From assembly GCF_031460495.1 (NCBI RefSeq), contig NZ_JAVKTS010000003.1, positions 62,001 to 126,000 of the forward strand: a stretch of 64,000 nt of DNA, given 5' to 3'. Both the position numbers and the translations under genes were made by a program. The notes beneath the pieces are model-generated. The model searched no databases. It was not told where the DNA came from and saw nothing but the letters and a program-made list of their open reading frames with translations. The stretch is from Tissierella sp. GTDB taxonomy: Bacteria > Bacillota > Clostridia > Tissierellales > Tissierellaceae. Positions 15,267 through 23,273 of the stretch are shown one piece after another (the stretch's first letter is position 1; each line of letters opens with the position of its first letter).

Positions 15267-17210
15267 CTATCGTGACAGATCTAAATCATATTTTTTTATT
15301 TTTCTCCATAAGGTGGTTCTAGATATCCCCAATTCCTTTGCTGTCAAATTAATTATACCCTTATTTTCTTCTAAAGCATGTAAAATTGCGTCTTTCTCAG
15401 AAATATAGTTCTTTTTATATTCTTCTAATTCTACATTCTTCTCATTAATTATTGTTTCTTTATCATCTAATTGATATATAGTTGTATCACTTTTAGTATC
15501 TTCTACTGTAATAAATTTGTTTTCAATATCTTCACGTTCTATACATTTCTCCTTTGCAACAACCATTAATCTTTCCACAAAGTTTTTAAGTTCCCTAATG
15601 TTACCAGGCCAGTTGTACAAACTCAAATATTGTATTGCCTTTTCACTTAGAGTTATTGATGGTCTATCTAATCTCTGGCTGTAATATTGGATAAAATGAT
15701 TTATAAGATATGGAATATCTTCTTTTTTATTTCTCAAAGGATACATCTCTATCTTTAACACATTAAGCCTATAAAATAAATCTTCTCTAAACTTTCTTTC
15801 TAATACTAGGCTATGAAGGTTTCTGTTTGTTGCAGTAATAACTCTTACATCTATGGGAATTACCTTATTATCACCAATCCTCATAACTTGTTTTTCTTGT
15901 AACACTCTTAATAATCTTCCCTGAATCAAGGGATTCATTTCACATATTTCATCTAAGAAAATCGTTCCACCATGGGCAAGCTCAAACAAACCTCGTTTCC
16001 CTTTTCTATCAGCCCCAGTAAATGATCCAGGTGCATATCCAAACAGCTCAGATTCTAGCAGACTTTCCGAAAGTGCTGCACAGTTAACTGCTACAAATGG
16101 ACCATTAGCCCTGTTACTATAATTATGTATACTTTGAACCATGACTTCTTTACCTGTTCCTGTTTCACCCTCTATTAAAATCGTCGAATTTACCTTTGCA
16201 TATTCCTTACCTATTCTTATTGTTTCTTTTGATTCTTTACTAACTCCAATAACATCATCGAATGTGTATTTAGCATAAAGTCCAGTAGTAGAGATTTCTC
16301 TCCTTATCTGCTCCTCCATCTGCTGAATCCTATTTACATCCTGCAACATTGCCACGGCATCAACGACTTCTCCATTCACCTTTATAGGTATATTAGATAC
16401 CATTATCTTATTTTCCTGAATGTATTTAATAACCTCCATTTCACCAATACCACTATACAATATATCAGTCAATTCAAGCTGTGGAAGTACATTATCTATA
16501 TGCTTACCAACAACATCTTTACCATTTAATTTTAACAGTTTTTCAGCTGTTGAGTTAAAAATGCTTATATATCCATTTCTATCAACTGATATAATCCCAT
16601 CCTTAGAGTTCTCTACTATTGTTCTAAATCTTTCTCCTCTTTTATTCTCCTCACGGGTAGCTATTGCTACCCTCTTTGCCTCCTGGATTGCACTAATAAT
16701 AGCTTCTCTTCCCGTTTTTATAACTATCGGTTTGATATCATATTTAGGAGCATATCGAACAATAATGCCTCCCCCAATCACAACTTTGACTCCTCGGCTT
16801 GAAATATCAGCCATTTTTTCCTCGACTTCTTTTTCATTGGTGACCTGTATTACCTGATATCTTATTCCTGATATCTTTATGAAACTTTCACTTGCCGTAA
16901 GCATATTATCAAAGGCTATTATTGCAATATTATCATTCACTTTTTCAGCTTCATTAATAGCATTAAATATGTCCATTACTGTTATTGGAATAGGCACGGT
17001 AGGTATATTTAAGCCACAATTCTTTAATAGTAGCTGTGTACCACCCCTAGCAATAATAACATCGAATCCCTTACCCTCATACTCTTTTGCTAATTCAAGT
17101 CCTATTTCCATGGAACCTTCAATTATATGGATACTCTCCTGAAATTCAGAAGCTGCTGCTTTCGCTATCTTTAGCAAATCCTTTGGAACTATTATTGCAA
17201 TTTTAACCAT
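15267..17210 (-). CDS. Sigma-54-dependent activator, PrpR_N-PAS-AAA-HTH
   Basis: The 647-aa regulator has four parts. An N-terminal PrpR_N sensor domain (about 1-190) includes VIIARGGTQLLLKN and PIPITVMDIFNAI. A PAS domain (about 198-300) includes IVENSKDGIISVDRNGYISI. The AAA+ domain (about 325-560) has Walker A GETGTGKE, loop GSFTGA (Ala to Ser change from GAFTGA), Walker B GGTIFLDEI, and the arginine-finger region FREDLFYRL. A Fis-type HTH (about 605-647) includes LTAKELGISRTTLWRKIKKY. PrpR_N domains sense small organic acids or metal-organic acid complexes (2-methylcitrate in PrpR), and the PAS may add redox or ligand input. ATG 17210 has AGGAGG five bases before it. It is upstream of the operon it presumably controls. 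Confidence 0.92.
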   Translation of the reverse strand: MVKIAIIVPKDLLKIAKAAASEFQESIHIIEGSMEIGLELAKEYEGKGFDVIIARGGTQLLLKNCGLNIPTVPIPITVMDIFNAINEAEKVNDNIAIIAFDNMLTASESFIKISGIRYQVIQVTNEKEVEEKMADISSRGVKVVIGGGIIVRYAPKYDIKPIVIKTGREAIISAIQEAKRVAIATREENKRGERFRTIVENSKDGIISVDRNGYISIFNSTAEKLLKLNGKDVVGKHIDNVLPQLELTDILYSGIGEMEVIKYIQENKIMVSNIPIKVNGEVVDAVAMLQDVNRIQQMEEQIRREISTTGLYAKYTFDDVIGVSKESKETIRIGKEYAKVNSTILIEGETGTGKEVMVQSIHNYSNRANGPFVAVNCAALSESLLESELFGYAPGSFTGADRKGKRGLFELAHGGTIFLDEICEMNPLIQGRLLRVLQEKQVMRIGDNKVIPIDVRVITATNRNLHSLVLERKFREDLFYRLNVLKIEMYPLRNKKEDIPYLINHFIQYYSQRLDRPSITLSEKAIQYLSLYNWPGNIRELKNFVERLMVVAKEKCIEREDIENKFITVEDTKSDTTIYQLDDKETIINEKNVELEEYKKNYISEKDAILHALEENKGIINLTAKELGISRTTLWRKIKKYDLDLSR

Positions 17211-17287
17211 AAGAACCTCCTAATATATTGACTAATAAGTTATTGAAACAAGATATCTTTATAGAAACTATTTTTTACATTAGAATA

Positions 17288-17314
17288 TAAGACATACGAT
17301 AGTAGCATGTCTTA
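17288..17314. promoter_or_regulatory. Palindrome upstream of the activator gene
   Basis: TAAGACAT and ATGTCTTA arms are separated by 11 bases, about 75-100 bases before the activator start. It could be an operator or hairpin. It does not resemble the TGAAAC sites downstream, so autoregulation by the same protein is not shown. Confidence 0.4.
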
Positions 17315-17404
17315 ATCAATTATACTCAATATACTCTACTTAAATTATAACACAGATTAAAATTAATACTAAATCCGTATTCAACTTAATGATTAATATA
17401 CAAA

Positions 17405-17455
17405 ACAAAAGGCAGCCTATATCCAAGTATCTCCAATGGCTATAGGCTGTTTTTT
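17405..17455. terminator. Terminator of the chemoreceptor gene
   Basis: Arms CAGCCTAT and ATAGGCTG with T-rich flanks on both strands, directly after the chemoreceptor stop on the minus strand. Confidence 0.75.
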
Positions 17456-17460
17456 ATTTG

Positions 17461-19458
17461 TTAAAGTTTAACTGTTGATACTATTTCTTCAAGCTTCATA
17501 GATACTTCTTTATTTCCTTCCATTATTGTATTTATATTATTTATAGCCTCAACTATATTCATATTCTTTTCAGCTATAGTTGTAGTTGCAACTGTTGATT
17601 CTTCAACTGTAATAGATATCTCCTTCATTGATGTGGATATTTCATTTACTGTAGCAGCTAACTCTTCAGAAGTTGCACTTAAGTCTGAAATTATATTATT
17701 TAAGAAATATCCATCCTCTTTATAATTATTTACAGCGTCTACCATCAAGTCATAGTCCTTCATAACATCTATTTCTAAGAAATCCATTACTGATGATACT
17801 CTGTCTATAAGCTGCTCCACTGCTTTAGTTATATTATCTGTTACAGCTTGAATCTCTCCTACTGTTGAATTAGAATGTTCAGCAAGTTTTCTGATTTCAT
17901 CTGCTACTACTGCAAATCCTCTTCCTGATTCTCCTGCTCTTGCAGCTTCTATAGCTGCATTTAAAGATAATAATGAGGTTTGTTCTGATATAGATAATAT
18001 TGCATTTGACAATAATGTTATCTTTTCTACCTCTTTCGATGCTTCTATTGCTTTTCCGATTTCTCCTCTTGCCTCTTCATAGATATTCACAGATTTATCT
18101 TTTGCCATGATAAACTGATGTCTTAGTTCTTCAGCTTTAGTGCTAATTTCAGAAGATGTATTATATCCGTCTTGAACTTTTTCAGCAAAATCAGTTATTG
18201 CCATATCTATTTCATTAGCGGATTCATTGATGGATAAAGTGGCTGCAGCTGTTTCTTCCATTCCAGCTGAAAGCTCCTCAGTAGTAGCAGAGGTATCTTC
18301 TGCTTGCAATACTAAGAAACCAAGCTTGTCTAAAGTCTCTTTATATACTTCATGATTAATTTCAATTGATGAATCCATCTCTTTCATAAACATTCTCAGT
18401 TTTTCAATAATCAGTTGATAGGATCTATACATTTGTCCTATTTCATCTTTTCTTTCAAGTTTACTTTCTTCAATAGATAAGGATAAATCCAAATCACTTA
18501 TATTTTCTGCAATATTAACTGAATTTATAATTGGTTTTGATATTGTCCCAGCTATATAATTTGCAAATACAAGGGCAATAGCAACTACAACAATTGTTGC
18601 TATTATAGTATATCGGATAACCATATTGATAGTTCCCATGGCTCTATCACTAGGAAATCCTACTCCTACTTTCCAATTTGATTCTACTACATCTGCATAG
18701 AAGAACATTCTATCTTCATTATCAAAGTCCTTCACTCTTCTTTCCCTAATACTCAAATCTTTAGACATAATACTTTGAATCTTGCCATCTAATACATCGC
18801 CTATATTTGTTAATTTATCTTCAGTAGGATTAAAAGACTCATTAATATGAGTAATTATATTTCCATTATCATCTAGTAAAAAAGAATAAGCACCTTCTCC
18901 AAGGTCTACATTGGATATTAAATCTACTATAAAATCAATTGTAATATCTGATGCCATTACTCCTTCTTTACCACTAGAAGTTTTGAAAAGCTTTGATATG
19001 GTAATTACCATTTTACCCATATCTGAATCCAAATAAGGTTCAGTAATATGGATGCCATCCGTTTCTTTGGCTCCTACATACCAATCTCTTGTAGTAGCAT
19101 CATAGCTACTATCAGGTATCCACCCTGACCCAGCTATCAAGGACTTGTCCGAAAAAGCAACATAATACTCATTCCCATCATTCATCTTGTTTTTATCAAC
19201 AAAATACTTATGCACATAATTATATTCATAATTGTTATTATATAGGAGTCCTTGAAGTACTTCCTCTAAGGAATCTTTTTGTAATGCCATCCATTTATCA
19301 GAATCCTTCGCAATATTTACAGTTTCAAGTTGAATGTTTTTATTTACCTCTTCTTCTAAATTTTGAATAGACAAATTATAATTAATCAATGCAATTGCCA
19401 TAACACTAATAATACAAACCAAAACTGAAAATATGACTAGTTTCCCTTTTAATTTCAT
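17461..19458 (-). CDS. Methyl-accepting chemotaxis protein with dCache sensor
   Basis: The receptor has about 665 residues. Its first membrane helix (about 6-26) is followed by a large extracellular dCache-type sensor (about 35-280, with [21 protein letters not shown] and [12 protein letters not shown]), a second helix (about 285-310), a HAMP region (about 310-360) and the signalling hairpin. The hairpin tip reads [20 protein letters not shown] (about 495), continuing [18 protein letters not shown]. dCache domains with the DxRxWY pattern often bind amino acids; here the text is TTRDWYVGA, consistent with that but not proof. The start ATG 19458 has GGGGAG eight bases before it. The gene is unlinked to che or flagellar genes apart from the motAB pair 12 kb away. 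Confidence 0.9.
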   Translation of the reverse strand: MKLKGKLVIFSVLVCIISVMAIALINYNLSIQNLEEEVNKNIQLETVNIAKDSDKWMALQKDSLEEVLQGLLYNNNYEYNYVHKYFVDKNKMNDGNEYYVAFSDKSLIAGSGWIPDSSYDATTRDWYVGAKETDGIHITEPYLDSDMGKMVITISKLFKTSSGKEGVMASDITIDFIVDLISNVDLGEGAYSFLLDDNGNIITHINESFNPTEDKLTNIGDVLDGKIQSIMSKDLSIRERRVKDFDNEDRMFFYADVVESNWKVGVGFPSDRAMGTINMVIRYTIIATIVVVAIALVFANYIAGTISKPIINSVNIAENISDLDLSLSIEESKLERKDEIGQMYRSYQLIIEKLRMFMKEMDSSIEINHEVYKETLDKLGFLVLQAEDTSATTEELSAGMEETAAATLSINESANEIDMAITDFAEKVQDGYNTSSEISTKAEELRHQFIMAKDKSVNIYEEARGEIGKAIEASKEVEKITLLSNAILSISEQTSLLSLNAAIEAARAGESGRGFAVVADEIRKLAEHSNSTVGEIQAVTDNITKAVEQLIDRVSSVMDFLEIDVMKDYDLMVDAVNNYKEDGYFLNNIISDLSATSEELAATVNEISTSMKEISITVEESTVATTTIAEKNMNIVEAINNINTIMEGNKEVSMKLEEIVSTVKL

Positions 19459-19501
19459 AGACATCACTCCCCTTATGTTTTTTTACACATATTTCCACAT
19501 T

Positions 19502-19530
19502 ATTATACATTAAAACACAAATGTATTCAA
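19502..19530 (-). promoter_or_regulatory. Sigma-A promoter of the chemoreceptor gene
   Basis: TTGAAT (19530-19525), 17-base spacer, TATAAT (19507-19502) on the minus strand, about 45 bases before the chosen start. Confidence 0.65.
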
Positions 19531-19560
19531 TGAGTCTTTCGACTAGAATATCAACTTAAA

Positions 19561-19610
19561 AGAAGAGTCTATCTCAAAATGATGACAATCATTTTAAGAT
19601 AGACTCTTCT
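19561..19610. terminator. Long bidirectional terminator
   Basis: A 21-bp nearly perfect stem (AAGAGTCTATCTCAAAATGAT against its complement, one G-T pair) with a 4-base loop, directly after the HD-domain gene on the minus strand. Confidence 0.8.
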
Positions 19611-19616
19611 TGATTT

Positions 19617-20198
19617 TTATAAACTTCCCTTTAATCCTATCTCTTCTGCTACTTTTCTCATAGCATTTATTGTTTCTTGAATAACATAATCCTTTTCCAT
19701 TCCTAGCATATTAATACCATTTTCTATAATAGTTCTATCTACTCCTGCTGCAAATTTGCTATCTTTCCACTTTTTCTTAACTGATTTTGGCTCTAGATCT
19801 AACACAGATTTACTTGGACGAAGCAATACTACTGCTGTAATTAATCCCGTCAATTCATCTATGGCATATAGAACCTTCTCCATCTTTTCTATAGGTTCAA
19901 TATCACAACATATTCCATAACCATGACTTGCTATGGCTCTTATATAATCTTCTGGATATCCTTCTTCTTTAAGTATTTCCTGCACCTTTATACAATGTTC
20001 ATCAGGATACATTTCATAATCTAAATCATGAATCAATCCTACTATTGTCCATTTTTCAACATCAGGCTCATTAAGGAGCTCTGCAAAATGTTTCATAGTA
20101 GCTTCAACTGACAATGCGTGTCTAAGCAGGCTATCACTTTTATTATGTTTTTTGAATAATTCCAAGGCTTCTTCTCTAGTTGGTTTTTTACTTGTCAT
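19617..20198 (-). CDS. HD-domain phosphohydrolase
   Basis: The 193-aa protein carries the HD metal-site residues in order: LLRHALSVEATM (H), VGLIHDLDYEMYPDEH (HD, about 54-69), AIASHGYG (H) and YAIDELTGLI (D). This is the HDIG-type arrangement of small clostridial hydrolases, several annotated as nucleotide or phosphate-ester hydrolases without proof. The frame extends to 20270, but AAAGAGGG is spaced for the ATG at 20198 (MTSKKPTREEALEL), where family members begin. A TTGACA-N17-TATTAT promoter overlaps the unneeded upstream codons. The downstream hairpin 19561-19610 ends the transcript. Its promoter region is echoed by a diverged copy at 21954-22023. Confidence 0.83.
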   Translation of the reverse strand: MTSKKPTREEALELFKKHNKSDSLLRHALSVEATMKHFAELLNEPDVEKWTIVGLIHDLDYEMYPDEHCIKVQEILKEEGYPEDYIRAIASHGYGICCDIEPIEKMEKVLYAIDELTGLITAVVLLRPSKSVLDLEPKSVKKKWKDSKFAAGVDRTIIENGINMLGMEKDYVIQETINAMRKVAEEIGLKGSL

Positions 20199-20203
20199 TT
20201 GTA

Positions 20204-20276
20204 TACCCTCTTTCTTTATCGCTTTAGTATATATAATAATAGAGTAGGCTTGTGGTGTCAAGCCTCTCATGGATTA
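20204..20276 (-). repeat. Direct repeat, left copy (promoter and ribosome site of the HD gene)
   Basis: This segment shares an extended match, with several substitutions and one gap, with 21954-22023. Both copies keep CCCTCTTTCTTTA, a run of TATAATAA, and a sigma-A promoter on the minus strand (TTGACA-N17-TATTAT here, TTTACA-N17-TATTAT in the other). The two copies bracket the 72-aa and FIST-like genes. Confidence 0.6.
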
Positions 20277-20422
20277 GTACTAATGTCTATTTCAACCTTT
20301 GGTCGTATAAAACCCATTTGAAGAAGATACATAAATTTTGATAGTACCTCACCATCTTCACCATTATTTATAAATGCCTTACATGCTAGAAAATAAATGT
20401 ATAAATATTTTATTCATTTCTA

Positions 20423-20449
20423 TTGCAAATTATTACCAAATAGTATAAT
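20423..20449 (+). promoter_or_regulatory. Possible promoter of the 72-aa / FIST-like unit
   Basis: TTGCAA and TATAAT separated by 15 bases, shorter than ideal, in the 368-base gap between the HD gene and the 72-aa gene. Downstream, TGGTAA and TTACCA (about 20474-20499) could form a short leader hairpin. I see nothing else in this gap. Confidence 0.4.
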
Positions 20450-20565
20450 CTAAGTAAATATATTATCATATTTAATGGTAATATGTGGGATTTTGTTACC
20501 AGGGTAAGGTCGGTCTGTTAAGTAAAATAGTGAGGGGAAAATATCATAGTAGAGGGGATAATAGC

Positions 20566-20784
20566 ATGGAGCTGGACTTAGTGTTTGAAAAATTAGTTAA
20601 GGCACAAGCGAAATATGAGTCAGCTAGCCTGGGTCTGAATCTGTTAATTACCAGGTTGCAGAGAAAGTATTCTGCTAATCAGTCAACGGAAGAATTAAAT
20701 AACTGTTTGCAGGAAATAAAAGCATTTTTTAAAAAATATGCTTTAGTAGTAGAAAAAGATATCGAAGCATTGAAGAAAATATAG
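20566..20784 (+). CDS. Small helical protein, 72 aa
   Basis: I do not recognise it. Residues 1-72 look almost wholly alpha-helical with heptad-like leucines (LDLVFEKLVKAQAKY, SLGLNLLITRLQRKY) and a helical C-terminal half ending VVEKDIEALKKI, so a coiled-coil or four-helix small protein is likely. The open frame reaches TTG/GTG-like codons upstream from 20485, but AGAGGGGAT is spaced for ATG 20566. It precedes the FIST-like gene by 12 bases with AGGAGG between them, so the two form one unit and the small protein may be its partner or chaperone. Confidence 0.65.
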   Translation: MELDLVFEKLVKAQAKYESASLGLNLLITRLQRKYSANQSTEELNNCLQEIKAFFKKYALVVEKDIEALKKI

Positions 20785-20796
20785 GAGGTAAAGACC

Positions 20797-21771
20797 ATGT
20801 TTGTTAATCTTGATCAGGCAACAAAATTAGTCCAAGAAGGTAGAATTTTGCATATTGCAGCTGACGAGTCTTTGTTGAAACAATTACCGAAGGGCAAATG
20901 GATTGCGGGAACTACTCCATATTTTATTACGGAGCAAGGCGGTATCACTTGCAAAGATAAATTATTTATTAATGAAATAGTAGATGCAGTGGATTGTAAA
21001 ACCATAGTGTACGATAGAAATAATATATTAGACATAACAAAGGATTCCTATCTTAACGGGATGTCATTTTTAATTATGCCTTTTGCGAGTGATGTTGCTG
21101 TATTTTATGCTAAGGAAGCACCAAATTCAATTGATATATTAATGAATCCAACAATTGGTTGGATCTCAGGTTTTGATCTATCTACCAACTCTAGTGCGAA
21201 GGTATATGATGGCGTTACTGGTGTATCATATGACGACAAAGCGGTTGCATTACACATTTCCTTGCCCGATGATAAGGTAGCATCCCTTGGAATAGTAAAT
21301 ATTTTTAATATTGACGAGAATGATACGAAAATCGAGTTTAAGGAAGATGCTTTATCAGTAAAGAAATGCTTAGTTAACGGAAAAGAAGTTTTATTTTCAG
21401 ATTATTTATCCGAAAATAATATTAATACACAATTACCATTAGTAGCAGATTATAACAGTGTATTGGTAAATGTGTCTATTAAATCCGTTTCTGAAGAAAA
21501 CAAGACTGTTGATTTTTATGCTCCTGTATTTGCAGGAAAAGAGTATCGTTTTGCTCACCCTGTCAATAATTATGGTACAAGCTTCACAGAACATTTACAA
21601 GGGTTTGAAAATATTAAACCAATCTTTTCTTGCAACTGTATCCTCAATTACCTTTATGGTGAACTTGATGGTAAATCAACAGCGCCGTTTGCAGGACCGG
21701 TAACTTTTGGAGAAGTCGCATACCAGTTACTAAACCAAACACTAGTATATGCAGAGATAATTAGTAAATAA
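20797..21771 (+). CDS. FIST-like sensory-domain protein, DUF6976-like
   Basis: The 324-aa soluble protein has no membrane segment. The C-terminal part reads IFSCNCILNYLYGELDG (about 275-291) and GPVTFGEVAYQLLNQTLVYAEI (about 301-322, given in parts GPVTFGEVAYQ and LLNQTLVYAEI). This parallels FIST C-terminal domains, where a conserved Cys/Arg segment and a G-x-x-T-x-G-E...NQT motif close the fold. FIST proteins are thought to bind small ligands such as amino acids and usually sit with signalling proteins. The N-terminal segment (1-40) is unlike the usual FIST start. I recall a DUF6976 family of this appearance but could not check it. A good terminator follows. Codon use includes more GCG/CCG than neighbours, a mild sign of transfer. 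Confidence 0.6.
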   Translation: MFVNLDQATKLVQEGRILHIAADESLLKQLPKGKWIAGTTPYFITEQGGITCKDKLFINEIVDAVDCKTIVYDRNNILDITKDSYLNGMSFLIMPFASDVAVFYAKEAPNSIDILMNPTIGWISGFDLSTNSSAKVYDGVTGVSYDDKAVALHISLPDDKVASLGIVNIFNIDENDTKIEFKEDALSVKKCLVNGKEVLFSDYLSENNINTQLPLVADYNSVLVNVSIKSVSEENKTVDFYAPVFAGKEYRFAHPVNNYGTSFTEHLQGFENIKPIFSCNCILNYLYGELDGKSTAPFAGPVTFGEVAYQLLNQTLVYAEIISK

Positions 21772-21785
21772 CAAAAGATTATATG

Positions 21786-21828
21786 AAGTGTCCTATAGGA
21801 TTAATCTCCCGTAGGGCACTTTCTTTTT
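21786..21828 (+). terminator. Terminator of the FIST-like unit
   Basis: Arms AAGTGTCCTA and TAGGGCACTT followed by TTCTTTTT, 15 bases after the FIST-like stop. Confidence 0.8.
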
Positions 21829-21953
21829 AAGACAATATATAATTACAAGATTGGTTACAAAAAATTGATATAAGCCAAACATTCCACATAGTATACTTTT
21901 TGCGAAATAGTAATGCTTACATCAACATACGATCCAATTACTATGATACAATC

Positions 21954-22023
21954 ACCCTCTTTCTTTAGTGCTTTACTAAATATAATAAAGTAGTAGCCTC
22001 ATAGTGTAAAGTCTTCTATAGGA
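21954..22023 (-). repeat. Direct repeat, right copy (orphan promoter)
   Basis: A diverged copy of 20204-20276. It retains TTTACA-N17-TATTAT and an AGAGGG-like ribosome site on the minus strand, but no gene follows in that direction. The adjoining 100 bases hold only a short startless frame whose translation includes IIVIGSYVDVSI, faintly like the start of a sugar kinase. This could be a gene relic or the source of a short RNA. The rest of 21829-22057 shows nothing else. Confidence 0.5.
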
Positions 22024-22057
22024 TAAAAGCTTACTTTTCTAGAATAGAAAAAAGAAT

Positions 22058-22558
22058 CTACAGTGTATCTGATATAATACCAAGGATTCTTTCTTCTATT
22101 GCTTCAACAGTAGTATTTAATGGAAGTGCCAATTCTGAGAATAGAATATTTTGAACTGAAATTAAGAGTTTCTTATCTCTTTCATCAAATTTCTTCCCAT
22201 TGTTTTCTGTTTTAATCTTTTCCCTCATCAAAGTATTGACTATCATAGAAATTTCTTTACGATTCCCCGTCTTTACAATATTTGAATATACTTGATTTCT
22301 ATGGTTTACTTTATCAATCCATTCTATTCCTGCTAACTTAAAGGTTTCTATAATCTCTTCGGCTTCTTCTCTATCCATAAGCCTTAGCATCACTACATCT
22401 TGACTATCTACAGGGATGCTAATTTTCAACTTATCATTTTCAACGGGGTGCAAAACATAATAGCTTTTAGTGACACCAAAGTATTCTCTTTCACAAATCT
22501 CATCTATACAGCAAATTCCCTGGCCAGAATAGATAATTAAATCTCCAATATCAAACAT
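22058..22558 (-). CDS. CarD/CdnL-family transcription regulator
   Basis: The 166-aa protein starts MFDIGDLIIYSGQGICCIDEI, the RNA-polymerase-interacting SH3-like (Tudor) domain of CarD and the TRCF N-terminal domain. The strand pattern YYVLHPVENDKLKISIPVD follows, and then a helical C-terminal half (about 75-166) that in CarD/CdnL touches promoter DNA. These proteins bind the RNA polymerase beta subunit and stabilise open complexes. Length and domain order are normal. ATG 22558 follows GGAG by 8 bases. It follows the H1-like gene in the same direction by 76 bases and may be transcribed with it. Confidence 0.88.
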   Translation of the reverse strand: MFDIGDLIIYSGQGICCIDEICEREYFGVTKSYYVLHPVENDKLKISIPVDSQDVVMLRLMDREEAEEIIETFKLAGIEWIDKVNHRNQVYSNIVKTGNRKEISMIVNTLMREKIKTENNGKKFDERDKKLLISVQNILFSELALPLNTTVEAIEERILGIISDTL

Positions 22559-22634
22559 TTGAGTTTCTCCTTTACTAATTCTTTACCATTTAATGTGACT
22601 TCATTCAATATAGTTTGCTATAATCAAATAATCC

Positions 22635-23033
22635 TTAAGATTCTTTCTTAGTTTTTTTTGTTGCAGTCTTTTTTGTTGTTGTTGTTTTTGTTACGGTCTT
22701 CTTTGCAGGTGCCTTTTTTGCTGTTGCTTTTTTTAATGCTTTTTTATTTTCTATCTCAGCTAGTCTTAACTCTTCTCTTAATTCAATAGCTATTCGTTGT
22801 CTTTCTTCACGCTCTAACTCTAGTCGTTGTATTTTCGCTTTTAGTTCTCCTTGGATATAATCTGCCAATACTAAATTTTCAGTCTTTAAAAATTTATCAA
22901 AAGCCTCTGGATATTGAAATGACTTAGTTCCAATATCACCTTGAAAATCTACCAATACCTTGTTGTCTTGCATTTCTTTCACAATCCCTGAACCAAACTT
23001 AATATGTTCTACACTTTCATTTAACAAATTCAT
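22635..23033 (-). CDS. Small protein with SH3-like start and histone-H1-like Lys/Ala/Thr tail
   Basis: The protein has 132 aa in three parts. Residues 1-45 resemble the Tudor-like module at the end of PcrA/UvrD (VEHIKFGSGIVKEMQDNKVLV). Residues 60-97 are a highly charged helix (QRLELEREERQRIAIELREE). The tail from about 98 is low-complexity KKATAKKAPAKKTVTKTTTTKKT-type sequence (shown only in part: ATAKKAPAKKT), as in H1-like and HBsu-tail proteins that bind nucleic acid non-specifically. I know no function for this exact arrangement. It precedes the CarD gene, suggesting a link to RNA polymerase or nucleoid work. The tail is repetitive and could vary in length between strains. Confidence 0.65.
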   Translation of the reverse strand: MNLLNESVEHIKFGSGIVKEMQDNKVLVDFQGDIGTKSFQYPEAFDKFLKTENLVLADYIQGELKAKIQRLELEREERQRIAIELREELRLAEIENKKALKKATAKKAPAKKTVTKTTTTKKTATKKTKKES

Positions 23034-23273
23034 TCTTTATACCTCCATAATCTATTTCATGTTTTATAATATTAATGATTTTCAACCATGCAGATATGTT
23101 TTATATTTAATAAGGAATTCTTACACATGATTTTTTACATAATTTAACGCAACATATCTTAAATAACTCTCTTCCTATATTTTATCACATTGAAAAAGTT
23201 AAATGTAAGTAAAACTTTTAGTATATAGCTTATTCTAGGCATTATATATTATACCCAAAAGGATCAATTGATA

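Noticed and set aside
20485-20565. Longer start for the 72-aa protein
   Set aside because: The extra 27 codons have no ribosome site, while AGAGGGGAT is spaced for ATG 20566.
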